Source of the DNA: UMGS1649 sp964481385
GTDB taxonomy: Bacteria; Bacillota; Clostridia; TANB77; CAG-465
Direction of reading: 5' to 3'
DNA length: 43,702 nucleotides
Assembly (NCBI GenBank): GCA_964481385.1
Contig: CAYZTN010000004.1
Location: 1 to 43,702, forward strand
Shown here: positions 7,955-18,920 of the stretch, in pieces
Layout: every line of letters begins with the position of its first letter
Position numbering within the stretch: position 1 is the stretch's first letter
Position numbers and translations under genes: made by a program
Notes under the pieces: model-generated
What the model was told of the DNA's origin: nothing
Databases searched by the model: none
What the model saw: only the letters and a program-made list of their open reading frames with translations

Positions 7955-9303
7955 GTGCAGAAGTAATTCAATTGATAGTATTAGGGGCTTTAGTTTTATT
8001 TGCAGCTATTGTATTTATAATAGCGAAAAGAGGAAAAAGTAAAGGTAGTAAATCTTCGAGTAAAACGTCAAAAGGAAATGTTAAAGCAGGTTCTGGTGAA
8101 AATCCATACAAGAAAAATCCTAGTGCGAATGTTCAAAAAGAGGATTTGTTTAAATTTATGGAGTTTGACAGAATAGAAGATAATATGATAATTTCTAAAA
8201 ACGGTCAGAAATATACAGCTGTTGTTAGATGTAAGGGAATAAACTATTACCTTATGTCAGAAGTTGAGCAGTTGTCGGTAGAAGAGGGCTTTATAAATTT
8301 CTTAAATACTTTAAAATATCCAGTACAGCTATATGTCCAAGCACAAAGTATAGATTTAAAAGAGAATATAAAAAAATACAAAGATAATATGAAAGATATT
8401 ATGACGGAATATGATGACTTAACAGCAGACTATAACATGGCGGTAAACTCACTTGAAACTACAGACGAAGAAATTGAAGAAGTGGAGAAAAATAGGAATA
8501 GAGCACTTAACGTATTAGAATATGGCCAAGATATAATTCGTTACGTAGAGAAGCTAAGTGTAAACAAAAATATGCTACAAAGAAACTTCTATGTTTTAGT
8601 TTCATATTACAAGTCTGAAATAACAGGCGCATCAAATTTCAAAGAAGAAGAACTATTAGATCTTGTATATTCAGAGCTATTTACAAGAGCCAACAATGTA
8701 ATTAGTGGTTTATCTATGAGTTCAGTTGCGTGTGAAATTATGAAGTCTAACGATATAGCTGAATTATTGTATTCTTCATACAACAGAGATGACCATAACT
8801 TAATCAAAGTAAGAGATGCATTAGATTCTGGTTTCTACAGATTGTACTCAACTTCAGAAGATGCTATAACTAAGAAAAACAAAATGCTTTTAGATAGTAT
8901 AAAACAAGAAGCTGAATATAAAGCGATACAGGCACTTGCTAAAGCTGTAGAGGAAGGAAATATAGTAACACCACAAGATATTGAAGATACGTATGACCAA
9001 GAATCAAGTAAACAAGCCTTAGAACTTATAAAACATGAAAGAATAGACGATGAAACAAAGGCTAAAGCTAAAAAAATAGTAATAGAAGAATATAAAGAAA
9101 ATAAAAGAAAAAGAAATGTAGAAAAAGAAAAAGTACTTGAAGCAGAAGCAGCTAAATTAGATGGAAATATGAATGCAAATGTGGAAGCTGAAACTACAGA
9201 AACACGTGAAACAGAAGATACAAATTTGAATGGTGGGTTTGAAACAGAAAGAGTAAATATTGGTGCAAATGTTGCTGCTTCAGATGACGATTCAATACTT
9301 TAA
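7951..9303 (+). CDS. Membrane-anchored VirB4/TraC N-terminal-domain protein, cluster 1
   Basis: A 450-residue protein with one N-terminal membrane helix (about 5-25), a basic linker, and a cytoplasmic domain (about 65-330) with LFKFMEFDRIEDNMII, GQKYTAVVRCKGINYYLMS and FINFLNTLKYPVQLYVQAQS. This is the signature of the N-terminal domain found in VirB4/TraC-type proteins, here encoded apart from the ATPase gene that follows 18 bases later. Residues about 115-170 form a coiled coil, and the C-terminal 100 residues are charged and helical with an acidic end. It probably docks the ATPase at the membrane platform. No Walker motif is present. The cluster 2 homologue has the same architecture. Confidence 0.65.
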   Translation: MSAEVIQLIVLGALVLFAAIVFIIAKRGKSKGSKSSSKTSKGNVKAGSGENPYKKNPSANVQKEDLFKFMEFDRIEDNMIISKNGQKYTAVVRCKGINYYLMSEVEQLSVEEGFINFLNTLKYPVQLYVQAQSIDLKENIKKYKDNMKDIMTEYDDLTADYNMAVNSLETTDEEIEEVEKNRNRALNVLEYGQDIIRYVEKLSVNKNMLQRNFYVLVSYYKSEITGASNFKEEELLDLVYSELFTRANNVISGLSMSSVACEIMKSNDIAELLYSSYNRDDHNLIKVRDALDSGFYRLYSTSEDAITKKNKMLLDSIKQEAEYKAIQALAKAVEEGNIVTPQDIEDTYDQESSKQALELIKHERIDDETKAKAKKIVIEEYKENKRKRNVEKEKVLEAEAAKLDGNMNANVEAETTETRETEDTNLNGGFETERVNIGANVAASDDDSIL

Positions 9304-9321
9304 TGTACGGAGGTAAGATAC

Positions 9322-11292
9322 ATGTTTGGAAAAAATAAAAAAGAAAAAGTATCACAAGGAGAATTAATCGAACAAAGCGAAAATGAAAGAAGCGTCTTGG
9401 AGTTAAACAAATCTACATTAAAAGATTTGATAGCTCCATCAGGAATAGATGCAAGCCATTTTGATTATCTAGAAATATTTTCTAAAATATCTAGATTTGC
9501 AAGGACTTTCTATGTAACAACGCTTCCTCGTCAAGCAGCGTTTCCTTACTTTTTGTCTAACATATATGAGTTTGGAGATGTTAATACATCAGTATATATA
9601 AACCCTATATCTGAAACAACTTCACAAAACGACTTAAATAAACAGATTGTAGAAATACAGTCTGAGCGTTTTGTTGCACAAGATAGAGGAGATATAAACA
9701 GAGATGCGACTTTGTCTACTAAGCAGGCGGAAGCAGAAGCACTTCGTGATCAGATTGCAGCAGGATATAACAAGCTATTTGAAGCAACAATAATTTCAAC
9801 TTTATTTGCATATTCAAAAGATGAGCTAGATAAATTATCTGAGCTACTATCTATGGAAGCTTCAAAAAGCTTAGTTGGTCTTAAAGCCGCATGGGCATTG
9901 CAAGAAGAAGGATTTAAGTCAAATCTACCATTAAACAATAACAAAATGACAAGAAAACATACTTTTGATAGAGGTTCTATGGCGACTGTGTTCCCATTTG
10001 TTAACGCAGATGCGGGACATACGACAGGAGTGCCTATCGGAATAAATAAACAAACTGGACTTCCAATACTTTTCGACAACTTCAATGACTCAATGACCAA
10101 CTATAACATGATAATATTTGGTAAATCTGGTTCAGGAAAATCAGTTACAATTAAAACAATAATGGCACGTTCTGCAGTACTTATGGGAATAGAAAACCTA
10201 GTGCTTGACGCAGAAGGCGAGTATGTTGCTGTTGCAGACGCACTTCGTGGAATAAATATTACAATTAGCCCTACTAGTGACACAATAATAAACATATTCG
10301 ACTTAGAACCAGAAATTGTAATAGATGAAATAACAGGAAAAGAAGTATATAAACTAAGTGTAGAAAACAAAGTAGAAGACGTAACACAAGCTTTGACTAC
10401 AATGGCTCGTGGTGTCAGCCATTCAACAGACGTTACAGAACTTACACGTCAAATAATATCTGAGTTAGTATCTGAAGAATATGCAGATAGAGGATTTACT
10501 GAGGACATAGATAGCCTTTATATAGATTCAGATAGTTTTACAGGAAAAATTACAAGACAGAAAAAAGAAATGCCAACAATTACTTCTTGGTATGAAAGAC
10601 TAGAAAGAAAAGCAGCAGAAAACACAAACGAAACATATCAGTTCCATTACAACTACTTAACAAAGGTTATGAGACAATATTGTAGAAAGTTTAATGGACA
10701 GATGGCATACTTTGATGGACAATCTACATTCGACTTACAAGATGGATGCTTGTTCATAAACATAGATATATCTGGTTTGGAAGAGCGTTTTGCAAGACCA
10801 CTTGCACAGCAGATACTTATGTCATGGATATGGGAAAAATACGTTAAGAAAAACAGTGAAGATAAGTCTAGAGCTAGAAAAAAGAGAGTGCTTGTCGATG
10901 AAGCGTGGATGATGCTAGATTATCCAGAAGCTATCACATTCTTAAACACAATGGCAAGACGTGCAAGAAAAAGAAACGTATCACTTACCGTTGTATCACA
11001 GAAGTTCCAAGACTTCTATGAGAAAAAAGAAGCGCAAGCAATACTTACATCAGCTGAAACAAAACTATTCCTAGCACAGGATAAATCTGAAATAGAATAT
11101 GTAAGGGAAGTATTTAAGTTGTCTGAAGGAGAAAAAGACTTCTTACTTACATGTGGACGTGGAGAAGGCTTACTAAGGCTTGGTTATGAATCAGCAATTA
11201 TTGCAATAAAACCTACTCAAAAAGAGTTTGAATTCGTAGAAACTAACCTATCTAAGTTGATAGAGATGAAAAAAGCTAGACAAGCAGAGTAA
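9322..11292 (+). CDS. VirB4-like secretion ATPase, cluster 1
   Basis: The energising ATPase of the secretion-like system, 656 residues. Walker A is GKSGSGKSVT at 267-276, followed by LVLDAEGEYV; Walker B is VLVDEAWMML with Asp526-Glu527; a downstream SQKFQDFY segment fits the VirB4/TraC sensor region. The N-terminal 200 residues (DLIAPSGIDASHFDYLEIF, then YVTTLPRQAAFPYFL) are the VirB4-type preamble. The ATG has GGAGGT at 9309-9314. The protein is soluble and would act as a hexamer at the cytoplasmic face, working with PrgI and the split N-terminal-domain protein just upstream. Its only close relative in the window is the cluster 2 copy. It is VirB4-like, not VirD4/TraG-like, because of its length and N-terminal region. 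Confidence 0.9.
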   Translation: MFGKNKKEKVSQGELIEQSENERSVLELNKSTLKDLIAPSGIDASHFDYLEIFSKISRFARTFYVTTLPRQAAFPYFLSNIYEFGDVNTSVYINPISETTSQNDLNKQIVEIQSERFVAQDRGDINRDATLSTKQAEAEALRDQIAAGYNKLFEATIISTLFAYSKDELDKLSELLSMEASKSLVGLKAAWALQEEGFKSNLPLNNNKMTRKHTFDRGSMATVFPFVNADAGHTTGVPIGINKQTGLPILFDNFNDSMTNYNMIIFGKSGSGKSVTIKTIMARSAVLMGIENLVLDAEGEYVAVADALRGINITISPTSDTIINIFDLEPEIVIDEITGKEVYKLSVENKVEDVTQALTTMARGVSHSTDVTELTRQIISELVSEEYADRGFTEDIDSLYIDSDSFTGKITRQKKEMPTITSWYERLERKAAENTNETYQFHYNYLTKVMRQYCRKFNGQMAYFDGQSTFDLQDGCLFINIDISGLEERFARPLAQQILMSWIWEKYVKKNSEDKSRARKKRVLVDEAWMMLDYPEAITFLNTMARRARKRNVSLTVVSQKFQDFYEKKEAQAILTSAETKLFLAQDKSEIEYVREVFKLSEGEKDFLLTCGRGEGLLRLGYESAIIAIKPTQKEFEFVETNLSKLIEMKKARQAE

Positions 11293-11357
11293 TCTGTGAT
11301 AAAATATACTGATACAAAAGAGAGAATATGAATTAAAAGAAAAACAAGAAAGAAAAG

Positions 11358-11412
11358 ACAAAACAAAACAAAACAAAACAAAACAAAACAAAACAAAACA
11401 AAACAAAACAAA
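11358..11412 (+). repeat. (AAACA)10 pentanucleotide microsatellite
   Basis: Ten perfect AAACA units occupy 11361-11410 with partial units at both sides. The tract lies in the 142-base gap between the VirB4 and VirB6-like genes, 22 bases before the start codon. No reading frame crosses it. Unit-number changes would alter leader length and spacing upstream of GGAAGG (11421-11426), so an effect on expression of the VirB6 genes is plausible. Confidence 0.95.
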
Positions 11413-11434
11413 GTTATTTAAGGAAGGTGCTTAA

Positions 11435-12754
11435 ATGTTGAAGGGGAAATGGAAATTATTAATTTGTATAGCGCTTGTTACTTGTGTGTTATTTGGCACA
11501 AGTAACAGTGTGTTTGCGGCGATAAATGAGGGATATTTATCCAATGCTGAAGTTAAGGAACAGGAAACAGTTCTTAATGAAAAGGTAAGTAAGTCCTCAT
11601 TATTAGATGCTATAGGTGCGTTAATATATGGAGTCGCTTCTCTTATGGAATGGATTTTAGGTAAAATGTTTGAACTTATAACGGGAACTAATATGTTCCC
11701 GTGGGCGGATGCAATACTATTTAACGCGGTTCCATTTTTGGATGTTAATATTTTTACTGGAGCTAAAGGTTCTTTGGTTTCTATATTATATGATTTTCTA
11801 ACAGGGACATATTATTCGCTTTTAACATTGGCATCGGCGTTTTTTGGAATAGCAGTAATGTTTTCAGCAGTGAAGCTTGCCATAACGGCTATTGCTGAAG
11901 ATAAGGCGAGATACAAAAAAGCTATAGTAGATTGGTTATTGGGTTTAGTGATGCTGTGGGGAATGCACTTTTTCATATCATTTGTGCTATATTTGAATGA
12001 GCAGCTAGTTGTGGTTGCAAGTAGTATTGCTAAAGAAGAAATAAGGCAATCTGCTTCAGAGATTGTAAAACTAAGTGACTCTTCAAGTGAAAATCAAGAG
12101 CAGGTATGGAATTTTATTGATAAAATGTCTAATGGATATACAACTAAAAGAGATAAAATTTTGAGTATTGTAAAAATAGTTGCAATTGTTGTTGCGGTTG
12201 TAGCGGCTATAGCATTAATTGTATTTACTGCAGGTACTGCTATACCTGCAGCCATGTCTGCCAGTGGAACTCTTGCTGCGCTTGGGACAGGTGCTTCCTT
12301 TTTTGCAAAGGTTGCGGCGGTTGGGCCAGCCATTGCTGCTTTCGCTAAGGTGACTCTAGGTACTACTCTTTTAATTGGAGGAAGTGTTATTACGTTTACT
12401 ACGCTTGAAATTGTGAATAGTGCTGAGTATATAATAAGTTTTAAAGATAAGTATGATACTGTAAGAAAAGAACAGATAGATGATTTAGCAGAAACATTCA
12501 AAGATAAAGATGAAATGGCAAAAGCTGCTTTTGATCTTTACTCTATAGGAACTACTCGAACATTTACTTATTACGATAAAAACCTCAACGAGGTGACAAA
12601 AACTGTTGAATTTAATATAGTTGATGTGACAGCAGGATTATTGAAAAATTCAAATTATATAAATGGCTACGGATTACCTTTTGCTACAAGTGACGGTTCT
12701 AATACATTTGTGTCACAGTATTTAGAAAAAGGAGTTAGTGAGTCTGAGCGGTAG
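11435..12754 (+). CDS. VirB6-like channel protein, first of three parts (cluster 1)
   Basis: A 439-residue protein with signal peptide (to about 29, NSVFAA), a hydrophobic segment near 50-75, a soluble loop containing FPWADAILFNAVPFLDVNIF, and further helices at about 125-150 and 165-190. The segment matching SLVSILYDFLTGTYYSLLTL and DKARYKKAIVDWLLGLVMLW aligns with the cluster 2 VirB6-like protein (KRAQYKEAAVKWFSGFLILL). A second hydrophobic, Ala-rich region lies at 245-325. It would form part of the inner-membrane channel platform. Its C-terminal 17 bases overlap the next gene, which carries the following part of the same topology. The start follows AAGGAAGGTG at 11420-11429. Confidence 0.6.
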   Translation: MLKGKWKLLICIALVTCVLFGTSNSVFAAINEGYLSNAEVKEQETVLNEKVSKSSLLDAIGALIYGVASLMEWILGKMFELITGTNMFPWADAILFNAVPFLDVNIFTGAKGSLVSILYDFLTGTYYSLLTLASAFFGIAVMFSAVKLAITAIAEDKARYKKAIVDWLLGLVMLWGMHFFISFVLYLNEQLVVVASSIAKEEIRQSASEIVKLSDSSSENQEQVWNFIDKMSNGYTTKRDKILSIVKIVAIVVAVVAAIALIVFTAGTAIPAAMSASGTLAALGTGASFFAKVAAVGPAIAAFAKVTLGTTLLIGGSVITFTTLEIVNSAEYIISFKDKYDTVRKEQIDDLAETFKDKDEMAKAAFDLYSIGTTRTFTYYDKNLNEVTKTVEFNIVDVTAGLLKNSNYINGYGLPFATSDGSNTFVSQYLEKGVSESER

Positions 12755-13274
12755 ACAATATCTTGCGACTGTTGTTGTTGACGTTATGTCACTTATTTCA
12801 GATTGTAAATATGAAAATGAAAAGTTCTGTATTGATATGGGAGAAGGAAAAGATGAAGATAATGCTTCTAATAAGGCGACAATGGCTCCAATTGAGTATT
12901 ATTCATGGGTTTATAACACATTTGAAAATCTCCCTGTAGACCAACGAAATGCAAATACATATGATCAAGCTTTACATCTAATATCTAAAGTATATGTAGG
13001 GGTATTTAATCAGTATATTCTCGGGGAAAAATCTGAGGCTAATTTACTATCAAATTTAGCGTTGTATTTTAAAGAAACGTCTTGGACAATAGCAGATGGT
13101 GGTTGGAAAGCAAATAAGGCGTCAATTCAGAGTGCTATTATGTATGCATTGTTGATTGCATATAGTTTGGTATTCTTTATTTCATACACTAAAAGGTTAT
13201 TTTATGTTGTTTTATTAATACTTATGGCACCAGTGGTTGTGGTATTTGACTTTTTTATGAAGTTTGGAAAATAG
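12738..13274 (+). CDS. VirB6-like channel protein, second of three parts (cluster 1)
   Basis: A 178-residue protein with a soluble N-terminal part (about 1-125) and two C-terminal helices (ALLIAYSLVFFISYTKRLFY and VLLILMAPVVVVFDFFM). The second helix pair corresponds to the YLKRVFMCVLLGVISPLIVA region of the single cluster 2 protein. The start is GTG 12738, preceded by GGAG at 12731-12734 at an unusually short distance; its frame is closed by TAG at 12723, so it cannot begin much earlier. Overlap with the upstream stop suggests translational coupling. An alternative is that an ancestral frame was broken near 12740, though the ribosome site argues for a real gene. Confidence 0.55.
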   Translation: MSLSGRQYLATVVVDVMSLISDCKYENEKFCIDMGEGKDEDNASNKATMAPIEYYSWVYNTFENLPVDQRNANTYDQALHLISKVYVGVFNQYILGEKSEANLLSNLALYFKETSWTIADGGWKANKASIQSAIMYALLIAYSLVFFISYTKRLFYVVLLILMAPVVVVFDFFMKFGK

Positions 13275-13286
13275 GAGGTAAGGTAC

Positions 13287-14792
<1,506 letters not shown>

Positions 14793-14800
14793 GAGTTGTT

Positions 14801-15346
14801 ATGGAAACTGAAGAGAAGAATAAAAAATTGTATATAATTGCGGGTGTTTTACTTATAATTGCCTTTGTTATAGCTACTAATTTTATAAAAAACAACTTGA
14901 ATTCGAAAATTGATTATAATAGTGATAATGTTGTTGCAGATTTAATGAAATCTGCAACAATCACATATGATAGAAAAACATATTATGTGTTAGAGGGCAT
15001 TATTACTAAATATATATCTTCATATAATAAAGAAGTTTTAACAGAGGATCCGTTAAGTTATGAAGAATATTATGATGTGTTAGAAGAAGAGTACAAATCG
15101 AAACTAAGCAAAGCCAAATACAAAGAAGTTGCACAAATTTTTTTTAAAAGTGTTGAATATACAAATAGTAGTAGTATGGATAGTATGACTACAATAGTTA
15201 CGACAAATATTATTAGAAGTATCTATGATTTGGGAGATAATAGATATTTGTGTATGGTGGGAATATCAAATAATACTAAAGTTGGATATATTGGTATAGA
15301 GTTGGTACCGTCAAATAATACATACAGCATATTTTATTTAGAATAG
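14801..15346 (+). CDS. Bitopic VirB8-like protein A, cluster 1
   Basis: A 181-residue protein with a short charged N-terminus, one membrane helix (about 10-30), and an extracytoplasmic domain with alternating helices and strands. Size, topology and position directly after the VirB6-like genes suggest a VirB8/NTF2-like scaffold, but no diagnostic motif is visible, so the label is structural inference. The homologous slot in cluster 2 is filled by a 164-residue protein of the same shape (35028-35522). The gene begins 8 bases after the upstream stop with AGGAGTTG as ribosome site. It would stabilise the channel between membrane and wall. Confidence 0.45.
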   Translation: METEEKNKKLYIIAGVLLIIAFVIATNFIKNNLNSKIDYNSDNVVADLMKSATITYDRKTYYVLEGIITKYISSYNKEVLTEDPLSYEEYYDVLEEEYKSKLSKAKYKEVAQIFFKSVEYTNSSSMDSMTTIVTTNIIRSIYDLGDNRYLCMVGISNNTKVGYIGIELVPSNNTYSIFYLE

Positions 15347-15363
15347 GACAAGTAGGTGAAATT

Positions 15364-16185
15364 ATGGAATTGTTAGAATCTTTAATATTAAATAAAAAGA
15401 ATTTTATAATTTTAGCTGTGATTTATTTTGTAGTTGTAATTGCAATATTTGTGTGGATATGGTGGCCAGATACAGTTTTAGAACAAGCTCATTATGAACC
15501 ATATGATGAGACTTTAAAAAACAATGAAATGTTTAAGTACTATGTGAGTGTTTTTGATAGTTATAAATTATATAATAACGTTGAATATTTTAAAAATTGT
15601 ATTAGCGAAAGTTATTTATCTTATACAGGTATTACGGCAAGTGAAGCATTTGACATGTTAAAAAATACGGACTCCCAGTATTCTTTGGAAAACTATAATC
15701 TGTATAAATATGGAGATAAATATATCTATTCATATTTAATTCCTAGCGGAGGCGAGAATCTTCAAGTAAACATAGTTGAAAAAGAATATCCATATAGTTT
15801 TTATGTTACATATGGAACTTTTGTTAATTATTCTAATTTAGAAAATTTTGGAAGTATAAATGGAGCGAGCTTGAAGATACAAAGTGCATATTATGATTTG
15901 AATTATATAGAATATGAATTGCATGTTTCAAATGAAGTACATGATAGTTTGATATTTGATTTATCAAATGCAGATAATTTTTATTTAGAGATGGAAGATG
16001 GAACTACAGAAAAGTTAAATTTATTAAAATCAACTCAAGACAAACTTATTATAGAAAAAGGAGATACAGCTGTTGCTAGATTGGTATTTAAGGTTGGAAT
16101 TGGAGAGCAAAATAATATAACTTCTTTAAATATAAAAAATATATCAAATGGTAGTAAAAAGTTTACGACAGAAATTTCGTTTTGA
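15364..16185 (+). CDS. Bitopic VirB8-like protein B with C-terminal beta-rich domain, cluster 1
   Basis: A 273-residue protein with one membrane helix near 15-33 followed by WIWWPDTVLEQ, an NTF2-like middle region (about 50-150) and a beta-rich C-terminal domain (about 165-270). The cluster 2 equivalent (35537-36391) shares the helix end WLPETVEEE, the ENYNLYKYG/SQYKTFSLIG position and the closing FTTEISF/LEFTLD strand. It follows protein A by 17 bases and precedes the M23 peptidase. An assembly role on the outer face of the membrane is likely. The C-terminal domain may fill the place of VirB9-like connectors, but this is inference from topology only. Confidence 0.4.
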   Translation: MELLESLILNKKNFIILAVIYFVVVIAIFVWIWWPDTVLEQAHYEPYDETLKNNEMFKYYVSVFDSYKLYNNVEYFKNCISESYLSYTGITASEAFDMLKNTDSQYSLENYNLYKYGDKYIYSYLIPSGGENLQVNIVEKEYPYSFYVTYGTFVNYSNLENFGSINGASLKIQSAYYDLNYIEYELHVSNEVHDSLIFDLSNADNFYLEMEDGTTEKLNLLKSTQDKLIIEKGDTAVARLVFKVGIGEQNNITSLNIKNISNGSKKFTTEISF

Positions 16186-16224
16186 TTTTATGTTTAAATA
16201 TGAAATAAGAAAAGGGTGATTATA

Positions 16225-18681
16225 TTGGAACCAAATGTAGTAAAAAATGATGGAGAAAATAGCAATAACACCAATGGTGAAAACAATAACTTTAAATTAA
16301 AAGGACCAAGAGGGTGGTTGCATAGTTTAAAAAACAAAGTAGAAGATGTAAGTAAAAATGCGACAAGTCTTGCAAAGAGTAAAAGGAAAGTATTTTTGAA
16401 GGCCGTATTAGCAGTAGCCGTAGCAATACTAAAAGTATTATTGCCGGTAGTATTAATTTTGTGTTGCTTTTGGTGGCATTTAACCGAGTATCCGTTCACA
16501 GAAATGGAGACATCTATATCTTCCTACGTTTCTTCATCATCTAGTATATCTACGCAGGCCAAAACTACATATGAGAAAAACGGTACTACGCTATATTTCA
16601 CTAAGGACGATGTCAAAGGAATTTCTGCAAAATATGGAGATTCGATGAAAGATACGGCGCCTAGGGAATATGAAGCTTTGTATAAAGATGGAATGATAGG
16701 AAGTCATAAGATTTCGGAAGTACCGTATGCAGAAGGTTTTGATATTAATAATGCGAGTGAATTTATATTAAATTCAGAAAAGATGAATTTTAATAGAATT
16801 ACCTGGAAGAAGTATGACAGAGCTACCGGAACATTGATTGATTTGGAGACGCAAACAGACAGCGAAACAAATTTGAAGTATCCTAAAAATGACGAAGATA
16901 CCAATAAAGACTTAGATTATTTTAGAAATATGTTAATGCCATATACGCAGTCGCATAATATTGCTTTGGCTATGTTTTCTGGAATTTCACCAAACGTTGA
17001 TGCTGAAGAATTTTTGAATTTTGCATTTCAAATTATAGACAAGGGATATCATATTATTGATGTAGTGGCATATAGTATTCAAAGTGCTACAAGAAATCAG
17101 GTGATAAAACACTATATATCAAAAGAATATGACATAAAAAAATATCAAAGAATGGTTAGTGTTACTGTCAGAGATGAGAATGGAAATGAAGTAGCAACAG
17201 AAGTGATACAGTATGGATATAAATTGTCTGAATTAGAAGCGGTTAAAGAACAGGCAAAAGAGGATTACAACAATGCTAAGGAAGCAAAGACTGAACTGAC
17301 AGAAATTGAAAGTACGACAGATGCTAGTGTGAATAAAAATATTGTGTATGCTGTAACGAAAGCATATACATTAAAAAAACATATGAGCGCAGAATATGAG
17401 TTTATTGCATATAGTGATGATGATGTAAACAACTTAAGAAATGCTAAGTATGAAATGAATGTTAAGAGTGAGAAATTTTCTGATCTTCAGCTCATCCTTG
17501 ATGAAAATGATGAAGGCGGTGGTTATTTCTATAATGTTGATGATACATGGGTTGATACGGGTGAAACCATAAAAGTATCAGTTCAGGAAGGAGAACATGT
17601 AACTAGAACATATTTATGGAACGATGAGTTAAAGGAAAAGGAACTTGAAGAACGTTTTTATACTGTTGATGATGTAGCAGAATTTGTAAGTGAAATGGAT
17701 ACAACTGGTACACAAGATAGTGAAAACTCTGAAACTGAGTCAGATGTAAGTATTGAAGCAGCAGATTTGTTTAATCAAACAGAAACTGGTTATTATACAA
17801 GCCTTGAAAAAGATGATGATATAACAAGGATTGATTTAATAAATGCAGTTCCTAGTATATATAACGATTATTTATATAATGGACAAAATTATTCAGAATA
17901 TATAGGATACAATAGAGAGTATTTGACGGCTTCATACTCGTTATTACGAAAAAGTTTACCAGATGATGAACTTACAATTAGCTATGGCAAGTTATTAAAT
18001 CAAGCATTGGGCATGAATTATTTGGTGGGTTTGTCTATTGGAGAAGGATTTATGTGGCCTCTACCTTTGGACGGGTCTAATGGGCAATCTATTACTGAGT
18101 GTGCTGGTGGTAGAATTAATCCTACATCAGGAAAATATCAGAAATATCATGGAGCAATGGACATCGGTGCTTATGATAGTACGCATATTTTTGCAGCACA
18201 GAAAGGTACTGTATATGAAGTTAGCGTTGGCCCAAGTTATGGTAATTTTGTTGTTCTTAAGCATGATTTTGGCGGAGATTATGTATTTTATACTAGATAT
18301 GCGCATATGAACTCAAATTCTGCAACTAATGTCTTAAACTTAAAAGTAGGACAAGAGGTGGAAGCGGGTCAGGTTATTGGCTTTGTCGGGACTACAGGTA
18401 ATTCAACGGGCAATCATTTGCATTTTGAAATTTATAGGTATCCGAGAGAACGAAGTTTTGATGGTACAGATAATATGACTATAAGATTGGAACCACTATT
18501 TTTTATAAAGAGAGAAACGGTGCCACAAAGAATATTAACGCAAAAGTTAGAATGGGATTCTTGTTCGGATGTTTCGACAGAAGACTTTGGTACGGCAATA
18601 ATTAGTTCTGAAGAAGATAGTAGTAGTGATTCTACATCATCTACTACTAATACTCAAGAAAGTACAAGTGGAACACAGTAG
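16225..18681 (+). CDS. Membrane-anchored M23 (LytM) peptidoglycan peptidase, cluster 1
   Basis: About 819 residues: a polar cytoplasmic N-terminus, a strong membrane helix at about 52-82 (AVLAVAVAILKVLLPVVLIL), a long extracytoplasmic region of unknown fold with a Glu/Asp-rich segment, and a C-terminal M23 metallopeptidase domain. The zinc ligands are intact: YHGAMD (His642, Asp646) and NHLHFE (His731, His733). It probably cuts wall cross-links to let the apparatus cross the peptidoglycan, like VirB1 or PrgK/CwlT proteins. I prefer TTG 16225 because AAAGGGTG at 16211-16218 is then correctly spaced; GTG 16216 lies inside that site. The tail after the peptidase is Ser/Thr-rich. Confidence 0.85.
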   Translation: MEPNVVKNDGENSNNTNGENNNFKLKGPRGWLHSLKNKVEDVSKNATSLAKSKRKVFLKAVLAVAVAILKVLLPVVLILCCFWWHLTEYPFTEMETSISSYVSSSSSISTQAKTTYEKNGTTLYFTKDDVKGISAKYGDSMKDTAPREYEALYKDGMIGSHKISEVPYAEGFDINNASEFILNSEKMNFNRITWKKYDRATGTLIDLETQTDSETNLKYPKNDEDTNKDLDYFRNMLMPYTQSHNIALAMFSGISPNVDAEEFLNFAFQIIDKGYHIIDVVAYSIQSATRNQVIKHYISKEYDIKKYQRMVSVTVRDENGNEVATEVIQYGYKLSELEAVKEQAKEDYNNAKEAKTELTEIESTTDASVNKNIVYAVTKAYTLKKHMSAEYEFIAYSDDDVNNLRNAKYEMNVKSEKFSDLQLILDENDEGGGYFYNVDDTWVDTGETIKVSVQEGEHVTRTYLWNDELKEKELEERFYTVDDVAEFVSEMDTTGTQDSENSETESDVSIEAADLFNQTETGYYTSLEKDDDITRIDLINAVPSIYNDYLYNGQNYSEYIGYNREYLTASYSLLRKSLPDDELTISYGKLLNQALGMNYLVGLSIGEGFMWPLPLDGSNGQSITECAGGRINPTSGKYQKYHGAMDIGAYDSTHIFAAQKGTVYEVSVGPSYGNFVVLKHDFGGDYVFYTRYAHMNSNSATNVLNLKVGQEVEAGQVIGFVGTTGNSTGNHLHFEIYRYPRERSFDGTDNMTIRLEPLFFIKRETVPQRILTQKLEWDSCSDVSTEDFGTAIISSEEDSSSDSTSSTTNTQESTSGTQ

Positions 18682-18703
18682 ATATGTAATTACGTAGTGA
18701 AAT

Positions 18704-18754
18704 ATAACCGTAAAATCCGTCAGAGCAATTTGCTCTAACGGATTTTATGGTTAT
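18704..18754. terminator. Bidirectional terminator between convergent genes
   Basis: A long near-perfect stem: ATAACCGTAAAATCCGT (18704-18720) pairs with 18738-18754, and AGAGCA pairs with TGCTCT inside. It lies between the end of cluster 1 (+) and the 51-aa gene (-), whose stop codon is in the stem. T-runs are poor on both sides, so efficiency is uncertain. Confidence 0.75.
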
Positions 18755-18906
18755 TTCTTCAACCCCTTTAATAATCCTTTTACAAATCCAATGACTGCTG
18801 ATATTGCCATTAAAATAAGTACAATGATTACTATAGGCTTTACAACTGTCCAGACTGCTAAAAACATTACCCGGAGAGCTGCAATTATTACAGATAATAC
18901 TACCAT
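18751..18906 (-). CDS. Small hydrophobic membrane protein, 51 residues
   Basis: A minus-strand gene of 51 codons. The product begins MVVLSVIIAALRVMFLAV, stays hydrophobic for about 40 residues and ends GLLKGLKK, giving one or two membrane helices and a basic tail. It has AAAGGAG at 18913-18919 six bases before its ATG and a complete promoter upstream, so it is very likely expressed. It is the only supported minus-strand gene in the window and converges on cluster 1. No family is recognised; candidates are a small assembly factor, a membrane-active toxin or a stress peptide. Confidence 0.65.
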   Translation of the reverse strand: MVVLSVIIAALRVMFLAVWTVVKPIVIIVLILMAISAVIGFVKGLLKGLKK

Positions 18907-18920
18907 CTGTCGCTCCTTTC

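Noticed and set aside
11217..11411. Minus-strand frame rich in Phe-Cys-Leu repeats
   Set aside because: It is only translation of the AAACA microsatellite and the end of the VirB4 gene on the other strand.
11358..11412. AAACA repeat as a CRISPR array or iteron set
   Set aside because: Units are five bases long, contiguous and without spacers.
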